A DNA stretch of 64,000 nucleotides from an uncultured Lachnospiraceae bacterium (lineage in GTDB: Bacteria > Bacillota > Clostridia > Lachnospirales > Lachnospiraceae): positions 31,186 through 95,185 of the forward strand of contig CANRPU010000012.1 of the NCBI GenBank assembly GCA_947632555.1, in the 5' to 3' direction. Made by a program: the position numbers and the translations under genes. Shown piece after piece: positions 19,771 through 31,937 of the stretch (its first letter is position 1; every line of letters starts with the position of its first letter). Under the pieces are notes generated by a model. That model saw only the letters and a program-made list of their open reading frames with translations, searched no databases and had not been told where the DNA came from.

Positions 19771-21141
19771 TCAAGCATTCTTTTTCCGCAGCCGGGTATA
19801 AAGGATCAAAAAGCAGAAAAGATGCACCAGGACCGTCAGAACCCACGAGATCGGATAGGACAGATAGAGGGTATCCAGGGAACGATTGCTCTGAAACACG
19901 GTATAGATCCAGATGATGCGGAACAGACAGGCGCCGCTTAAGGAAACCAGCATGGGCAGCACGGAATATCCGATGCCGCGGATACAGCCTACCAGCGTAT
20001 CCATGATCCCGCACAGGAAGTAAAAGCAGGAAACAAACGCCATACGGCGCAGTCCCATGGCGATCACCACCTCTTCTTCGGAATATAGACGCAGCAAAAA
20101 GCCTCCCGCCAGATACATGCCGTTCCCCATGATCAGGCCGATGGCAGTCACCAGCCCAATACACTGCAGAGAAATGGTGCCAATGCGTTTATACTGTCTT
20201 GCGCCGTAATTCTGACTGACAAAGCTGACGGCGGTCTGCTGGAGGGTATTCATGGAAGTATAGACAAAACCTTCCAGGTTGCTCGCGGCGGAATTGGCCG
20301 CCATGGCATCGGCGCCGAAAGAATTGATGGAGGACTGGATCAGGATATTGGAGATAGAAAAAACGGCTCCCTGCAGTCCGGCGGGAATGCCGACCCTTGC
20401 CATGGCAAAAAGTTTGCTTTTCACAATCCGCAGGGATTTGAGATCCAGCCGGTAGTCCTCCTGGGTATTCATCAGACAGCGCAGCACCAGCCCGGCAGAG
20501 ATGATCTGGGATACGGTAGTGGCAAGCGCCACCCCGGCCACGCCCATGGAAAAAACCAGTACAAAAACCAGATTTAACACCACATTGACCACGCCGGCCG
20601 CGGACAGATAATAGAGCGGCCTTCTGGTGTCCCCCACCGCTCTCAATATGGCGGAGCCGAAATTATAAAGCATCATGGCCGGCATGGAAAAGAAATAGAT
20701 GCGCAGATATAAGACCGACTGCGGCAGTACCTCATCGGGAGAGCCCATGGCCTTCAGCGCCGCGGGCGCTACGGAAATTCCCAGAAATATCAGAAAAACG
20801 CCGCAGATAAAAGCGGTAAGCAGAGCGGTATGCACCATTTCCGACAGTTCCCGCTTCTGCCCCGCTCCGTAGAATCTGGCCACCATCACATTGGCGCCCA
20901 CGGAGAGCCCAAGAAAAACATTGACTAACAGATTGATCAGAGGGCCGTTGGAACCTACCGCGGCAAGCGCGTCGCTTCCCACCCATCTTCCCACCACGAT
21001 CATATCCGCCGCGTTGAACAAAAGCTGCAGAATGCCGGAAAGCATCAAAGGCAGGGTAAAAAGCAGGATCTTACTGAACAGCGGGCCGCTGCACATGTCG
21101 ATTTCATAGCTTTTTCCCCGGATTTTTGTATTCTGAGTCAC
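19771..21141 (-). CDS. MATE family efflux transporter
   Basis: 456-aa, about 12 TM; FTLPLMLSGILQLLFNAADMIVVGRWVGSDALAAVGS; GVVGVALATTVSQ-like repeat. Confidence 0.92.
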   Translation of the reverse strand: MTQNTKIRGKSYEIDMCSGPLFSKILLFTLPLMLSGILQLLFNAADMIVVGRWVGSDALAAVGSNGPLINLLVNVFLGLSVGANVMVARFYGAGQKRELSEMVHTALLTAFICGVFLIFLGISVAPAALKAMGSPDEVLPQSVLYLRIYFFSMPAMMLYNFGSAILRAVGDTRRPLYYLSAAGVVNVVLNLVFVLVFSMGVAGVALATTVSQIISAGLVLRCLMNTQEDYRLDLKSLRIVKSKLFAMARVGIPAGLQGAVFSISNILIQSSINSFGADAMAANSAASNLEGFVYTSMNTLQQTAVSFVSQNYGARQYKRIGTISLQCIGLVTAIGLIMGNGMYLAGGFLLRLYSEEEVVIAMGLRRMAFVSCFYFLCGIMDTLVGCIRGIGYSVLPMLVSLSGACLFRIIWIYTVFQSNRSLDTLYLSYPISWVLTVLVHLFCFLILYTRLRKKNA

Positions 21142-21161
21142 GTGTCCTGCTCCTTTGGCGG

Positions 21162-21647
21162 CTATTGCCTGTTAATATAATTGATCAGCCCTTCCGCGGC
21201 GATGATCTTCTGCATAAAAGGCGGAAAAGCCTGCCCTTGAAAGGAAGTTCCTCTGGTAAGATCGGTGATGATACCGGAATCAAAATCCACTTCCACCTCA
21301 TCTCCCGCCTGAATGCCTCTGGCCGCTTCGGGACACTCGATAATGGGAAGCCCGATATTGATGGCGTTGCGGTAAAAAATGCGGGCAAACGTTTCCGCTA
21401 TCACGCAGCTTACTCCTGCGGCCTTAATGGCAATGGGCGCGTGTTCCCTGGAAGAACCACAGCCAAAATTTTTGTCCGCCACGATAATATCGCCTTTTTT
21501 GACTTTTTTGATAAATTCTTTGTCAATATCCTCCATACAGTGAGCCGCCAGTTCCGCCGGATCGGAGGAATTCAGATACCTTGCGGGAATGATCACGTCC
21601 GTATCCACATTGTCCCCGTATTTAAATACTGTTCCTTTTGCGTTCAT
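21162..21647 (-). CDS. leuD: 3-isopropylmalate dehydratase small subunit
   Basis: [35 protein letters not shown]. Confidence 0.95.
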   Translation of the reverse strand: MNAKGTVFKYGDNVDTDVIIPARYLNSSDPAELAAHCMEDIDKEFIKKVKKGDIIVADKNFGCGSSREHAPIAIKAAGVSCVIAETFARIFYRNAINIGLPIIECPEAARGIQAGDEVEVDFDSGIITDLTRGTSFQGQAFPPFMQKIIAAEGLINYINRQ

Positions 21648-21664
21648 CGCTCTTCCTCCTCTTC

Positions 21665-22924
21665 CTATAACGCTTCCGGGCCGGAAATCTTACCGGTCAC
21701 GGCGCTGGCAGCGGCCACCGCGGGACTGGCCAGATAAATTTCGGAGCTGACGTGCCCCATACGGCCCACAAAATTGCGGTTGGTAGTGGATACACAGCGT
21801 TCTCCTTCGGCCAGAATACCCATATAGCCGCCCAGGCAGGGGCCGCAGGTAGGCGTGCTGACTACCGCGCCAGCCTCGATAAATATCTTTAAAAGGCCTT
21901 CTTCCATGGCATCCATGTAAATCTTCTGGGTGGCGGGAATAATGATACACCGCATCCCCTTGGCTACATGGCGCCCCTTCAATACTTCCGCGGCGGTCCT
22001 TAGATCTTCCAGCCTGCCGTTGGTGCAGGAACCGATCACCACCTGATCGATGGCGATGTCCCCCACTTCATCGATCGTGTGGGTGTTTTCCGGCAGATGG
22101 GGAAAGGCCACCGTAGATTTCAGAGAGCTCAGATCCACGGTATATTCTTCATCGTACACCGCGTCCGCATCCGCTTCATAAACGGTATAGGAACGATTGG
22201 AATGTTCTTTCATGTATGTTTTAGCGGCGTCATCCACAGGGAAGATCCCGTTCTTGGCGCCGGCCTCGATAGCCATATTGGCAATGGTAAAACGGTCATC
22301 CATGGTCAGATGGGAAATACCGTCCCCGGTAAATTCCAGAGATTTATAGAGCGCGCCGTCCACTCCTATCATACCGATGATATGTAAGATCACATCCTTT
22401 CCGGAAACCCATCTGGAAGGTTTCCCCGTCAGGACGATCCTGATCGCGGCAGGCACCTTAAACCATGCTTTGCCGGTGGCCATTCCCGCCGCCATGTCGG
22501 TGCTCCCGACGCCGGTGGAAAAAGCGCCCAGCGCGCCATAGGTACAGGTATGGGAATCCGCTCCGATGATCACATCCCCTGCCACGGTCAGTCCTTTTTC
22601 CGGCAGAAGGGCATGTTCGATTCCCATTTCTCCTACTTCAAAATAATTGGTGATCTGATTTTTTCTTGCGAATTCCCGGACACATTTACAGTGTTCCGCG
22701 GATTTGATATCCTTATTGGGTACAAAATGATCCGGTACAAGGGCGATCTTATCCTTGTCAAATACGCCCTTTTTGTTCATTTTTTCCATTTCCTTGATCG
22801 CTACCGGGCTGGTGATGTCATTGCCCAGTACCAGGTCCAGATCTGCCTCTATCAGCTGTCCCGCTTCCACAGACGCCAGATGCGCGTGAGCGGCCAGAAT
22901 CTTCTGCGTCATTGTCATTCCCAT
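21665..22924 (-). CDS. leuC: 3-isopropylmalate dehydratase large subunit
   Basis: [58 protein letters not shown]. Confidence 0.96.
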   Translation of the reverse strand: MGMTMTQKILAAHAHLASVEAGQLIEADLDLVLGNDITSPVAIKEMEKMNKKGVFDKDKIALVPDHFVPNKDIKSAEHCKCVREFARKNQITNYFEVGEMGIEHALLPEKGLTVAGDVIIGADSHTCTYGALGAFSTGVGSTDMAAGMATGKAWFKVPAAIRIVLTGKPSRWVSGKDVILHIIGMIGVDGALYKSLEFTGDGISHLTMDDRFTIANMAIEAGAKNGIFPVDDAAKTYMKEHSNRSYTVYEADADAVYDEEYTVDLSSLKSTVAFPHLPENTHTIDEVGDIAIDQVVIGSCTNGRLEDLRTAAEVLKGRHVAKGMRCIIIPATQKIYMDAMEEGLLKIFIEAGAVVSTPTCGPCLGGYMGILAEGERCVSTTNRNFVGRMGHVSSEIYLASPAVAAASAVTGKISGPEAL

Positions 22925-23005
22925 AGGGGTTCTCCTCCTTCAGCTCCGTATTCCTAATCCATATTTAACTATAATCCGTAATGACGCCGATGTAAAGGAC
23001 TTCTT

Positions 23006-25318
23006 TTATCCTGAACAGGGGAAAACCAGAAATACCTTGAACAGATCCCCGTCGTTTTCCAGCCTGAAGATCCCGCCCTGCAGTTCCGTTAAGCTCTTGG
23101 CAATGGCCAGTCCCAGACCGCTTCCTTCCGTGTTCCGGGAGGCATCTCCCCGCACAAACCGCTCCGCCAGTTCCGACGCGTCCATGGTGATCTCCGATGC
23201 GGAAATATTTTTCAGGGAAATATGGATCTGTCCTTCTTCCACCTTTCCCCGCACATAGACTCTGGTCCCTTCCAGCGCGTATTTGGCGATATTCTGAAAC
23301 AGGTTTTCAAAGATCCGGTAAGTTTTCTGGCTGTCCAGGCTCACAATGACTTTTTCTTCCGGCAGTTCCAGCCTTACATCCAGCCTGGCCGCCTCCAGCT
23401 TATCCGCGATCTCCAGTCGGACCTGCTTTATCAGGCTGCAGATATCCACGTTCACGTACCGCAGGTTCATGGCTCCGCTGGTGGCCTTGGAAACCTCGAA
23501 TAAATCCTCGATCAACACCTTCAGCCTCTGACATTTTTTCTCCAGGATCTCCAGATATTCCTGTTTCTGCTCCGGTGTGGCATTTTCGTCTTTCATCAGA
23601 TCCACATAGGTGGTAATGGCGGTGAGCGGCGTTTTTAAGTCATGGGACACATTGGTGATCAGTTCGGATTTCATCCGCTGGCTTCTGGTTTCCGCTTCTA
23701 CTGCCGCCCTGAAGCCGCCCTGGATCTTTAACAGTTCCTCCTTTAACGGATTAAAGATACCCATATCTTCTCTGATCTCCACGTTCAGATCGCCCTGGGA
23801 GATCTCCCGGATCCTGGAGAGCAGCAGACGGTATTTTTTCTGTATCCTGCTGACATAGACGCGCAGAGCCAGATATACTAACAGGCAGTACACGAGCAGC
23901 AGAGCAAATTCCGGGCTGGCCATCAGCAGGATCACTGCCGTCAGCCCGTTGATCAGGACGATCTTCAGGATCTGCCGGTGGGCCTTTCTGGTAAGGTCGA
24001 GATGTTCCAGGGAATCCGCCAGCTTTAAGAAATGTTTTTTGCAGAAAGGGAAAAAGCGGTAGATCAGACTGTATTCCCTGACATAGCCTCGTATTCCCTT
24101 TTCCCAAAGCGGCCGCGCGCACAGTCCCAGGTACCAGGCGGCCAGAAACAGCAGATACAGTATCAAAGCGTGCTTCAGAAACGCCAGATCATCCGCGTTC
24201 CTCCCGGACAGTCCAAAGAACGCCTGCAGGTTATTCGCGCTGATACCCTCCAGAAGTCTGGCGATCTCTCCCACGAATTCCTGCAGAAAAGCAGCCAGCC
24301 ATACAAACAGAAACACCAGTATTTCCGCGGGCATCCGGAAGATCCTGCCGGCGAAAACGGCTGTTCCTCCCAGCTTTCGCAGCGGCAGGAGAAAGGCCAG
24401 TACAAACACGGACAGTCCGGCAATCTGAAGCCACGTGTAGATGCCGGAACTATCATAGAGCCCGAAAATGTCCATATACGTAATATACGTAGCGCTGCCG
24501 TTTTTGCTTTCCAGATACAGGTATCCACGGGAGATCTTCTCCCAGTTTTCCTTGGTAAAGCCGTAAATGATCCGGCAGTTTTCCGGCCCTTCTCCGTACT
24601 GCAGAATATCATAATTGCTGCTGTTTCCAAAAAGATCATCCCTGCTTTCTCCCAGATATCTGCTTTCCTCCAGATATCCTTCCAGAAGCTTGTTTTTGAT
24701 CAGCAGACAGTCAGCGGCATTTTTGATCAGCCGGTCCGAGTTTTCCGACTGGGCATCCACCACTTCGGCAAACCCGTTTTCGTCAAACAAAATCTCCAGA
24801 TAATAAAAATAATCTTCTTTGCGCAGGCTCCCTGTTACGGTATTGCTGATGGAGATCCCGGAATCCAGGTCTTCAATATAGTAGTCACAGATGCCAAGCT
24901 CTCTGACCGCGTTGTTTTCCACATTTTCCCTCATAGTGTCGTTAAAGACCTGTTCCACGCTGGAATAATAGGCCGCTTCCGTGGTTTCGGCCCCTATATA
25001 CTCTAAGAGCAGATTATAAAGACTGTGGGTCAGACCCTTGATATCGGATATATACAGATCGCTGTAGCGCTGCGGTTTTCCGGTAAGTTTTTCCTGCAGA
25101 TTCTTATAGAGCACGTAGTTTTCTTTTAACAGTTCCTTCAGACTGCGGCCGTACTCAAAAGGATTTTGCCGGTTGGCTCTGACATATTCCTGGACGCTGC
25201 CGTAAGTACTTATGATGATGGCTGCCGCCAGCAGCGGAACCAGCAGGGAGATCACGACAAACGGCCATTTTTTTCCTTTTACCTGCTCTTCTTTTTTGTT
25301 TCTCTCTTCCATCTGCAT
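23006..25318 (-). CDS. Membrane sensor histidine kinase
   Basis: ELITNVSHDLKTPLTAITTYVDLM H-box; G-box GSGLGLAIAKSLTELQGG; several TM segments; downstream of a response regulator. Confidence 0.92.
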   Translation of the reverse strand: MQMEERNKKEEQVKGKKWPFVVISLLVPLLAAAIIISTYGSVQEYVRANRQNPFEYGRSLKELLKENYVLYKNLQEKLTGKPQRYSDLYISDIKGLTHSLYNLLLEYIGAETTEAAYYSSVEQVFNDTMRENVENNAVRELGICDYYIEDLDSGISISNTVTGSLRKEDYFYYLEILFDENGFAEVVDAQSENSDRLIKNAADCLLIKNKLLEGYLEESRYLGESRDDLFGNSSNYDILQYGEGPENCRIIYGFTKENWEKISRGYLYLESKNGSATYITYMDIFGLYDSSGIYTWLQIAGLSVFVLAFLLPLRKLGGTAVFAGRIFRMPAEILVFLFVWLAAFLQEFVGEIARLLEGISANNLQAFFGLSGRNADDLAFLKHALILYLLFLAAWYLGLCARPLWEKGIRGYVREYSLIYRFFPFCKKHFLKLADSLEHLDLTRKAHRQILKIVLINGLTAVILLMASPEFALLLVYCLLVYLALRVYVSRIQKKYRLLLSRIREISQGDLNVEIREDMGIFNPLKEELLKIQGGFRAAVEAETRSQRMKSELITNVSHDLKTPLTAITTYVDLMKDENATPEQKQEYLEILEKKCQRLKVLIEDLFEVSKATSGAMNLRYVNVDICSLIKQVRLEIADKLEAARLDVRLELPEEKVIVSLDSQKTYRIFENLFQNIAKYALEGTRVYVRGKVEEGQIHISLKNISASEITMDASELAERFVRGDASRNTEGSGLGLAIAKSLTELQGGIFRLENDGDLFKVFLVFPCSG

Positions 25319-25327
25319 CCTCCGGCG

Positions 25328-26035
25328 CTACTGCTTTTCTATCTTATAACCCACACCCCACACCACCTTTAAATATTTGGGATTTCTGGGATCGATCTCG
25401 ATCTTTTCACGGATATTTCGTACATGCACCATAATGGTATCGGTATTCACCGCCTTTTCGTTCCAGATCCGCTCATAGATCTCATCCGCTGAAAATACCC
25501 GTCCGGGATTTTTGATGAGAAGCTGTACGATCTTAAATTCCGTAGGCGTCATTTGTACCGGACTGCCGTCCACGAACACCTCCACGGTTTCCTCGTTCAG
25601 TTCCAGTCCTCCGATGGTAAAGATATGTCCGTCCGGTTCCGTCTTTGTGGCGTTTAAATATTTCGCGTATCTGCGCAGCTGGGAATGTATGCGGGCCAGC
25701 AGCTCCATGGGCGTAAACGGTTTCGTCACGTAGTCATCCGCTCCCATGTTCAGTCCCATGATCTTATCCATATCCTCGGATTTTGCGGACAGCATGATAA
25801 CGGGAAAATCCAGTCCCCTTTCCCGCAGTTTCATCAACATGGTCATGCCGTCCATCACAGGCATCATGATATCCACGATGCCAAGATGTATTTCCGTTTC
25901 TTCCGCGGCTTTCAGCCCCTGCGCCCCGTTGGCCGCCTGCACTACCTCATACCCCTGGTTCTTCAGGTAGATTTCTATCCCCTCCCGGATCTCCTTATCG
26001 TCCTCCACTATCAAAATACGGTATTTATCTTCCAC
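25328..26035 (-). CDS. OmpR-family response regulator
   Basis: ILIVEDDKEIREGI, IVDIMMPVMDGMTM, LSAKSEDMDKIMGLNMGADDYVTKPF, winged-helix C-term. Confidence 0.95.
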   Translation of the reverse strand: MEDKYRILIVEDDKEIREGIEIYLKNQGYEVVQAANGAQGLKAAEETEIHLGIVDIMMPVMDGMTMLMKLRERGLDFPVIMLSAKSEDMDKIMGLNMGADDYVTKPFTPMELLARIHSQLRRYAKYLNATKTEPDGHIFTIGGLELNEETVEVFVDGSPVQMTPTEFKIVQLLIKNPGRVFSADEIYERIWNEKAVNTDTIMVHVRNIREKIEIDPRNPKYLKVVWGVGYKIEKQ

Positions 26036-26145
26036 TCTCCACCCTCCGTTACGCGGAAATCTCCCGTTTCCGCCGCTCTTTCATTATATTGTCCCTACAG
26101 ATTTTACGCAATCATCTTAACGCTGAATTTCAAATTTCAGATACA

Positions 26146-26181
26146 GAAAAAGCCAAAGAATTTCTAAAGAAACCCTTTGGC
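26146..26181 (-). terminator. Rho-independent terminator of the ABC transporter gene
   Basis: Minus strand GCCAAAG-ggtttctttagaaatt-CTTTGGC-TTTTTC. Confidence 0.65.
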
Positions 26182-26203
26182 CTTCCGTATACCGCGAAGC
26201 GTT

Positions 26204-28009
26204 TCAGCTCTGTATCATCTTCATTCTGTAAAATTCGCCTTTCAAAGCCATCAGTTCTTCAAACGTACCATATTCCACGCAGTGGCCTTCCGCGATCACC
26301 GCGATCTTATCCGCGTCCCGTATGGTGGAAAGCCGGTGGGCCACAATAAAGGTAGTACGCCCCTCGGTCAGGTTCCGCAGGGCCTGCTGGATCAGTTTTT
26401 CGGAAATGCTGTCCAGCGCCGAAGTGGCCTCGTCCAGCACGATCACCCTGGGATTGCGGATCAGCGCCCTGGCAATGGCGATCCTCTGCCTCTGCCCGCC
26501 GGAAAGTTTCCCGCCGTGCTCCCCCACCTGGGTGTCAAGCCCTTCCGGCAGGGAACGGATAAATTCTTCCAGGTTGGCCGCTTTTATGATCTCCGCAAGC
26601 TGCTCCTCCGATACCTCGCCGCATCCGTAAATAATATTGTCCCGTATGGTGCCGGAAAAAAGAATGGAGGTCTGCGGCACCACCGCCAGATGCTTTCTGT
26701 AGGTACGCAGATCGATCTCCCGCAGGTCGCGGCCGTCCATGAGAACGCTTCCCTCTTCCGCTAAGTGAAACCCGATGACCAGATTGAGTATCGTGGATTT
26801 CCCCGCGCCGGACTCTCCCACCAGGGCGATGGTTTCTCCCTGCTCCACCTTCAGGTTCAGATCCTTCAATACGGGAGAATCCGTATTTTTATAGCAAAAT
26901 CCCACATGCCGGAACTCAAAGCGGCCTTCCACCCCGCGCAGCTGCTCCTTGCCTTCGTTCTGTTCCACATCTTCGGACAGCAGCACCTCGCCGATGGAAT
27001 TGACGGATTCAATTCCCTTGGTGATAGTGGGCAGCAGGGTGACAATGGCGGACACCTGATTCACCACCGTGGCAAAGTAGCTCTGATAAAGGGTGATGTC
27101 CCCCGCCAGTATCCTGCCTTTCCACGCCAGATACCCGGTAAAGCCCAGGCAGATGACCTGAAATATCTGGAAGACTGCCCAGCCCACGGAACCGAACAGG
27201 GCCTGCACCAGATCCAGCTTATAGCCCTTCTCCGCCACCGCGAACAGCTGTCCGCTCATTTTTTCCACTTCTTCATCTTCCAGAGCGTGGGCTCTCGTGA
27301 CGGGTACCAGTTCCACCATTTCCATGACCCTGGCTGAAGTTTCTTCCATTTCTTTACGAAATTCGTTGTTTCTGAGCCTCATGGCGTTCCGGAAAGTTAC
27401 CATGGTCACAGCCGCCACCGGCGCCGTGATCAGAAAGAACAAAAACACGATCAGGCTCTTGGAAACGGTTACCGCCAGCGCGATGCCGATATTCAGCACA
27501 ATGTTCAGGATACTCAGAAACATCTGGGTGGAAAGATTTTCCACCGCCTCCACATCCCGCATGATCTTACTCTGGAGCCTGCCGGACTGGGTTTCCACAT
27601 GGTAGGAAATAGAAAGCTGCTGCAGCTTCCGGATCAGCGCTTTCCGCAAACCCGTTTCCGCGTAGCGGGTGGCCAGGCTCTTGTAGGAAGTATACAGGTA
27701 ATTCATAGGGACGTTCAGGACGATCAGCCCCGTTTCCAGAATCGCGTAAAAAAGAACGTTCCGAAGGGTATTGGGGTTTTGGGACGTAACGTCATTGATG
27801 ATATTGGCAGTCAGGATCGGAAGCACCCATACACAGGCGTGCTTGATAAAAAAGCATACCACCGCCATGACAAATTTGTGATAATTCCCTTTGTAGAGAG
27901 AAATCAGAATGCGGATGGGATGCCCTTTGTGACGCCGGTAGCTCTCCAGGAACCAGCTTTCGGTATCCAGCCCCTTTTTCGGAGCTGTCTTCTTTTCAAA
28001 ATCTTTCAT
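26204..28009 (-). CDS. ABC transporter ATP-binding/permease protein (exporter type)
   Basis: TM domain then Walker A GESGAGKST, LSGGQRQRIAIARALIRNPRVIVLDEATSALD. Confidence 0.93.
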   Translation of the reverse strand: MKDFEKKTAPKKGLDTESWFLESYRRHKGHPIRILISLYKGNYHKFVMAVVCFFIKHACVWVLPILTANIINDVTSQNPNTLRNVLFYAILETGLIVLNVPMNYLYTSYKSLATRYAETGLRKALIRKLQQLSISYHVETQSGRLQSKIMRDVEAVENLSTQMFLSILNIVLNIGIALAVTVSKSLIVFLFFLITAPVAAVTMVTFRNAMRLRNNEFRKEMEETSARVMEMVELVPVTRAHALEDEEVEKMSGQLFAVAEKGYKLDLVQALFGSVGWAVFQIFQVICLGFTGYLAWKGRILAGDITLYQSYFATVVNQVSAIVTLLPTITKGIESVNSIGEVLLSEDVEQNEGKEQLRGVEGRFEFRHVGFCYKNTDSPVLKDLNLKVEQGETIALVGESGAGKSTILNLVIGFHLAEEGSVLMDGRDLREIDLRTYRKHLAVVPQTSILFSGTIRDNIIYGCGEVSEEQLAEIIKAANLEEFIRSLPEGLDTQVGEHGGKLSGGQRQRIAIARALIRNPRVIVLDEATSALDSISEKLIQQALRNLTEGRTTFIVAHRLSTIRDADKIAVIAEGHCVEYGTFEELMALKGEFYRMKMIQS

Positions 28010-28031
28010 GCTCGCCGCCTCTTTATAAAAA

Positions 28032-28068
28032 GAGCAGATAACCGGCGCTTCCGCACAATTACCTGCTC
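28032..28068 (-). terminator. Rho-independent terminator after ilvC
   Basis: Minus strand GAGCAGGTAA...TTATCTGCTC-TTTTTATA. Confidence 0.6.
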
Positions 28069-28082
28069 CTTAAGGATCCGGA

Positions 28083-29168
<1,086 letters not shown>

Positions 29169-29183
29169 TTAACGCCCGGCCCG

Positions 29184-29702
29184 CTACTCTGTGATATAGG
29201 TCACGTTTTCCGTGCCGCGTCCCAGGCCGGCGATACCGGTTCTGGCCAGCTCCAGGATCTCATAGCCCTCCAAAAGGCTGATAAAGGCCTCCAGCTTCGC
29301 CTGGTTGCCCGTCATCTCCACGATCAGGCTGTCCGGCGCCACGTCAATGATATTGGCGCGGAAGATTCCCGCAAGAGAAATCACGCCCTGTCTTTCGTCC
29401 GCCTTCACCCGTACCTTGATCAGGGCCAGCTCCCTGTATACGCTTTCGTCAGGCTTTAACTCCTTGATATCCCTTACATCCACCAGTTTGGCTACCTGTT
29501 TTTCGATCTGCTCCAGGATCTGGTCATCTCCGCTTGTCACAATGGTGATCCTGCTGAATCTGGGATCCGCCGTAACGCCCGCGGTAATACTTTCAATATT
29601 GTATCCACGCCTGGAAAAAAGTCCGGTGATACGGCTCAATACGCCCGATTTGTTGTCCGCCAAAAGCTGAAACACTTTTCTACGCAAAATCTTGTCCTCC
29701 AC
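29184..29702 (-). CDS. ilvN: Acetolactate synthase small (ACT) subunit, copy 2
   Basis: ACT domain KVFQLLADNKSGVLSRITGLFSRRGYNIESITAGVT...; C-term AFISLLEGYEILELARTGIAGLGRG. Confidence 0.9.
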   Translation of the reverse strand: MEDKILRRKVFQLLADNKSGVLSRITGLFSRRGYNIESITAGVTADPRFSRITIVTSGDDQILEQIEKQVAKLVDVRDIKELKPDESVYRELALIKVRVKADERQGVISLAGIFRANIIDVAPDSLIVEMTGNQAKLEAFISLLEGYEILELARTGIAGLGRGTENVTYITE

Positions 29703-29778
29703 ACCATTATCCTTAATTTCTTACTATAACAACACTTTTTCCGCTTGTCAACTGTCTGGCTTGTCCTGTTTGTCAGGT

Positions 29779-30267
29779 TCAGCCGTCGCTCTCCGCGCAT
29801 TTGGTAAGCGCCAGAGTTCCCGTGCGGGCCACTTCCACTATACTGATGGAAGAAAGCATGCTCAAAAAGAGTTTTGTGCGCTCAGGCGTATCGCAGACCT
29901 GGATCATCATTTGGTTTTTGGACATATCCACGATATCCGCCTTCATCATTTCACTGATCTCCATGATCTCTCTGCGCGTATTCTTGTTGTACTTTACCTT
30001 GACCAGCATAAGTTCCCTGCTGATACTCTGCGCCTCGTCAAAAGTACGCACTTTGATCACGTCCAGCTTTTTGTTCAGCTGTTTTTCGATCTGCTCAATG
30101 GTGCGCTCGTTTCCGCTGCTGACGATCGTCATGCAGGAAACGGCGGAATCGTCGGTTTCCCCCACCGCCAGGCTGTCGATATTGAAGCATCGGCGGGAAA
30201 AGAGTCCGGCCACCTTGCACAATACGCCGGAACGGTTCTCCACCAGTACCGAATATATCTTTCTCAT
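29779..30267 (-). CDS. Acetolactate synthase small-subunit paralogue, copy 1 (ACT domain)
   Basis: MRKIYSVLVENRSGVLCKVAGLFSRRCFNIDSLAVGETDDSAVSCMTIV...SSISIVEVARTGTLALTK. Confidence 0.88.
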   Translation of the reverse strand: MRKIYSVLVENRSGVLCKVAGLFSRRCFNIDSLAVGETDDSAVSCMTIVSSGNERTIEQIEKQLNKKLDVIKVRTFDEAQSISRELMLVKVKYNKNTRREIMEISEMMKADIVDMSKNQMMIQVCDTPERTKLFLSMLSSISIVEVARTGTLALTKCAESDG

Positions 30268-30283
30268 AATGTGTTCTTCCTTT

Positions 30284-31900
30284 CTATTTTACCAGGTCCA
30301 TGGGATCTATCAGACACTCTAACAGCATGGTTTCGTCCTTTTTCAAAAACAGATCCAGCACCTCTTCCATCCCGTTTCCGTCCTTCAGGCGCAGAAAAGG
30401 AATATTGTACGCCGCGGACAGTTTCTCCAGATCGGGGCTGCCGGACAGATCCACCACCGAGTAATGGTCTTTATAAGTATAATGCTGATATTCTCTGACC
30501 ATGCCCAGGTAATTGTTTTTCAGGACCACGATCTTAACGGGTATATGATGCTGCTGTATGGTGGCAAGCTCCATCATGGACATCTGGAAAGAACCGTCAC
30601 CGCAGACCGCGATGACCTGCCGGTCCATGGCGGCCAGCTTGGCTCCCATGGCGGCCGGAATGGAATACCCCATGGTTCCCATGCCGCCTGAGGTCAGGAA
30701 TCTGCCTTTTTTCACGATATGATATCCGCAGGACCAGATCTGGTTCTGTCCCACGTCCGCCACGTAGATGCCGTCATCCTTCATCTTTTCGGAGAGCCTC
30801 CTGATAAAGGCGGCCGGATCCACATAGGCCGGGTTGGGCGTCCTCTTTTTTTCCATGCTCTGCCGGTATCCGTCCAGCGTCCGGATCCATTCTTCATGCT
30901 CGCAGGAAAAATCCTGCTCCAGGAAATCCCGGAAAATGGAGCCGGCATCGCCTACCAGGGGAATGGTGGGGCCGGCGTTCTTTCCGATTTCCGCCGGATC
31001 CACATCCATATGCACCAGCACCTTGTTCTGGGTGATCAGATCGGGCTGGCTCACCGCCCGGTCCGCCACTCTGGCGCCCACCATGATCAGCAGATCGGAT
31101 TCGTTCATGGCTCTGTTGGCGTAGGCTTTGCCGTTGTTGCCTACCATGCCGTAATACAGCGGATGCTCCGTGGGCATAACGCCGATGCCCATCATGGTGG
31201 AAACCACGGGGATCCTGTGCTTTTCCGCGAACCGCCGCAGTTCTTCCTGGGCATCGCTCAACAGCACGCCGCCGCCCGCGCAGATAATGGGCTTTTGGGC
31301 ATGCTCCAATTCCTTTACTACTTTTTTGATCTGTACGATATGCCCCTTGACTGTAGGTTTATAAGTGCGTAAGGACACCGACTCCGGATAGGAAAAATGT
31401 CCGATGGCCGCGTTCTGGATATCAATGGGCACGTCGATCAGCACCGGCCCTTTTCTTCCCGAATTGGCAATATGGAAAGCTTCCTTAAAGATCCTGGGTA
31501 TGTCCTGGACATTCTTGACCAGATAGCTGTATTTCACAAACGATTCCACCGCTCCCGTGATATCCGCTTCCTGAAACACATCACTGCCCAGCAGCTCGCT
31601 GTTTACCTGTCCCGTAATACAGATCAAGGGAATACTGTCGGCAAAGGCGGTGGCGATCCCCGTGATGACATTGGTGGCGCCGGGACCGCTGGTGACCGCG
31701 CAGACTCCCGGTCTTCCCGTTATCCTCGCCATACCGCTGGCCGCGTGGGCCGCGTTCTGCTCCGTTCTGATCAGCACGGTCCTGATCCCGGACTGCAGGA
31801 TACTGTTATAAAAAGGACAGATGGCAACGCCCGGATAGCCGAAGACCACGTTGACGCCTTCCGCTTCCAGACATTTAATGATCGCATCAGCACCTATCAT
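30284..31900 (-). CDS. ilvB: Acetolactate synthase large subunit
   Basis: TPP enzyme: GADAIIKCLEAEGVNVVFGYPG, TSGPGATNVITGIA, GDGSFQMSMMELATIQQH...NNYLGMVREYQ. Confidence 0.95.
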   Translation of the reverse strand: MIGADAIIKCLEAEGVNVVFGYPGVAICPFYNSILQSGIRTVLIRTEQNAAHAASGMARITGRPGVCAVTSGPGATNVITGIATAFADSIPLICITGQVNSELLGSDVFQEADITGAVESFVKYSYLVKNVQDIPRIFKEAFHIANSGRKGPVLIDVPIDIQNAAIGHFSYPESVSLRTYKPTVKGHIVQIKKVVKELEHAQKPIICAGGGVLLSDAQEELRRFAEKHRIPVVSTMMGIGVMPTEHPLYYGMVGNNGKAYANRAMNESDLLIMVGARVADRAVSQPDLITQNKVLVHMDVDPAEIGKNAGPTIPLVGDAGSIFRDFLEQDFSCEHEEWIRTLDGYRQSMEKKRTPNPAYVDPAAFIRRLSEKMKDDGIYVADVGQNQIWSCGYHIVKKGRFLTSGGMGTMGYSIPAAMGAKLAAMDRQVIAVCGDGSFQMSMMELATIQQHHIPVKIVVLKNNYLGMVREYQHYTYKDHYSVVDLSGSPDLEKLSAAYNIPFLRLKDGNGMEEVLDLFLKKDETMLLECLIDPMDLVK

Positions 31901-31937
31901 ATTACTTCCTCCTTTGGCAAAATCACATATACACAGT

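Noticed and set aside
22925-23005. Possible T-box or riboswitch before leuC
   Set aside because: Intergenic is about 80 bp and shows no conserved antiterminator or specifier elements.
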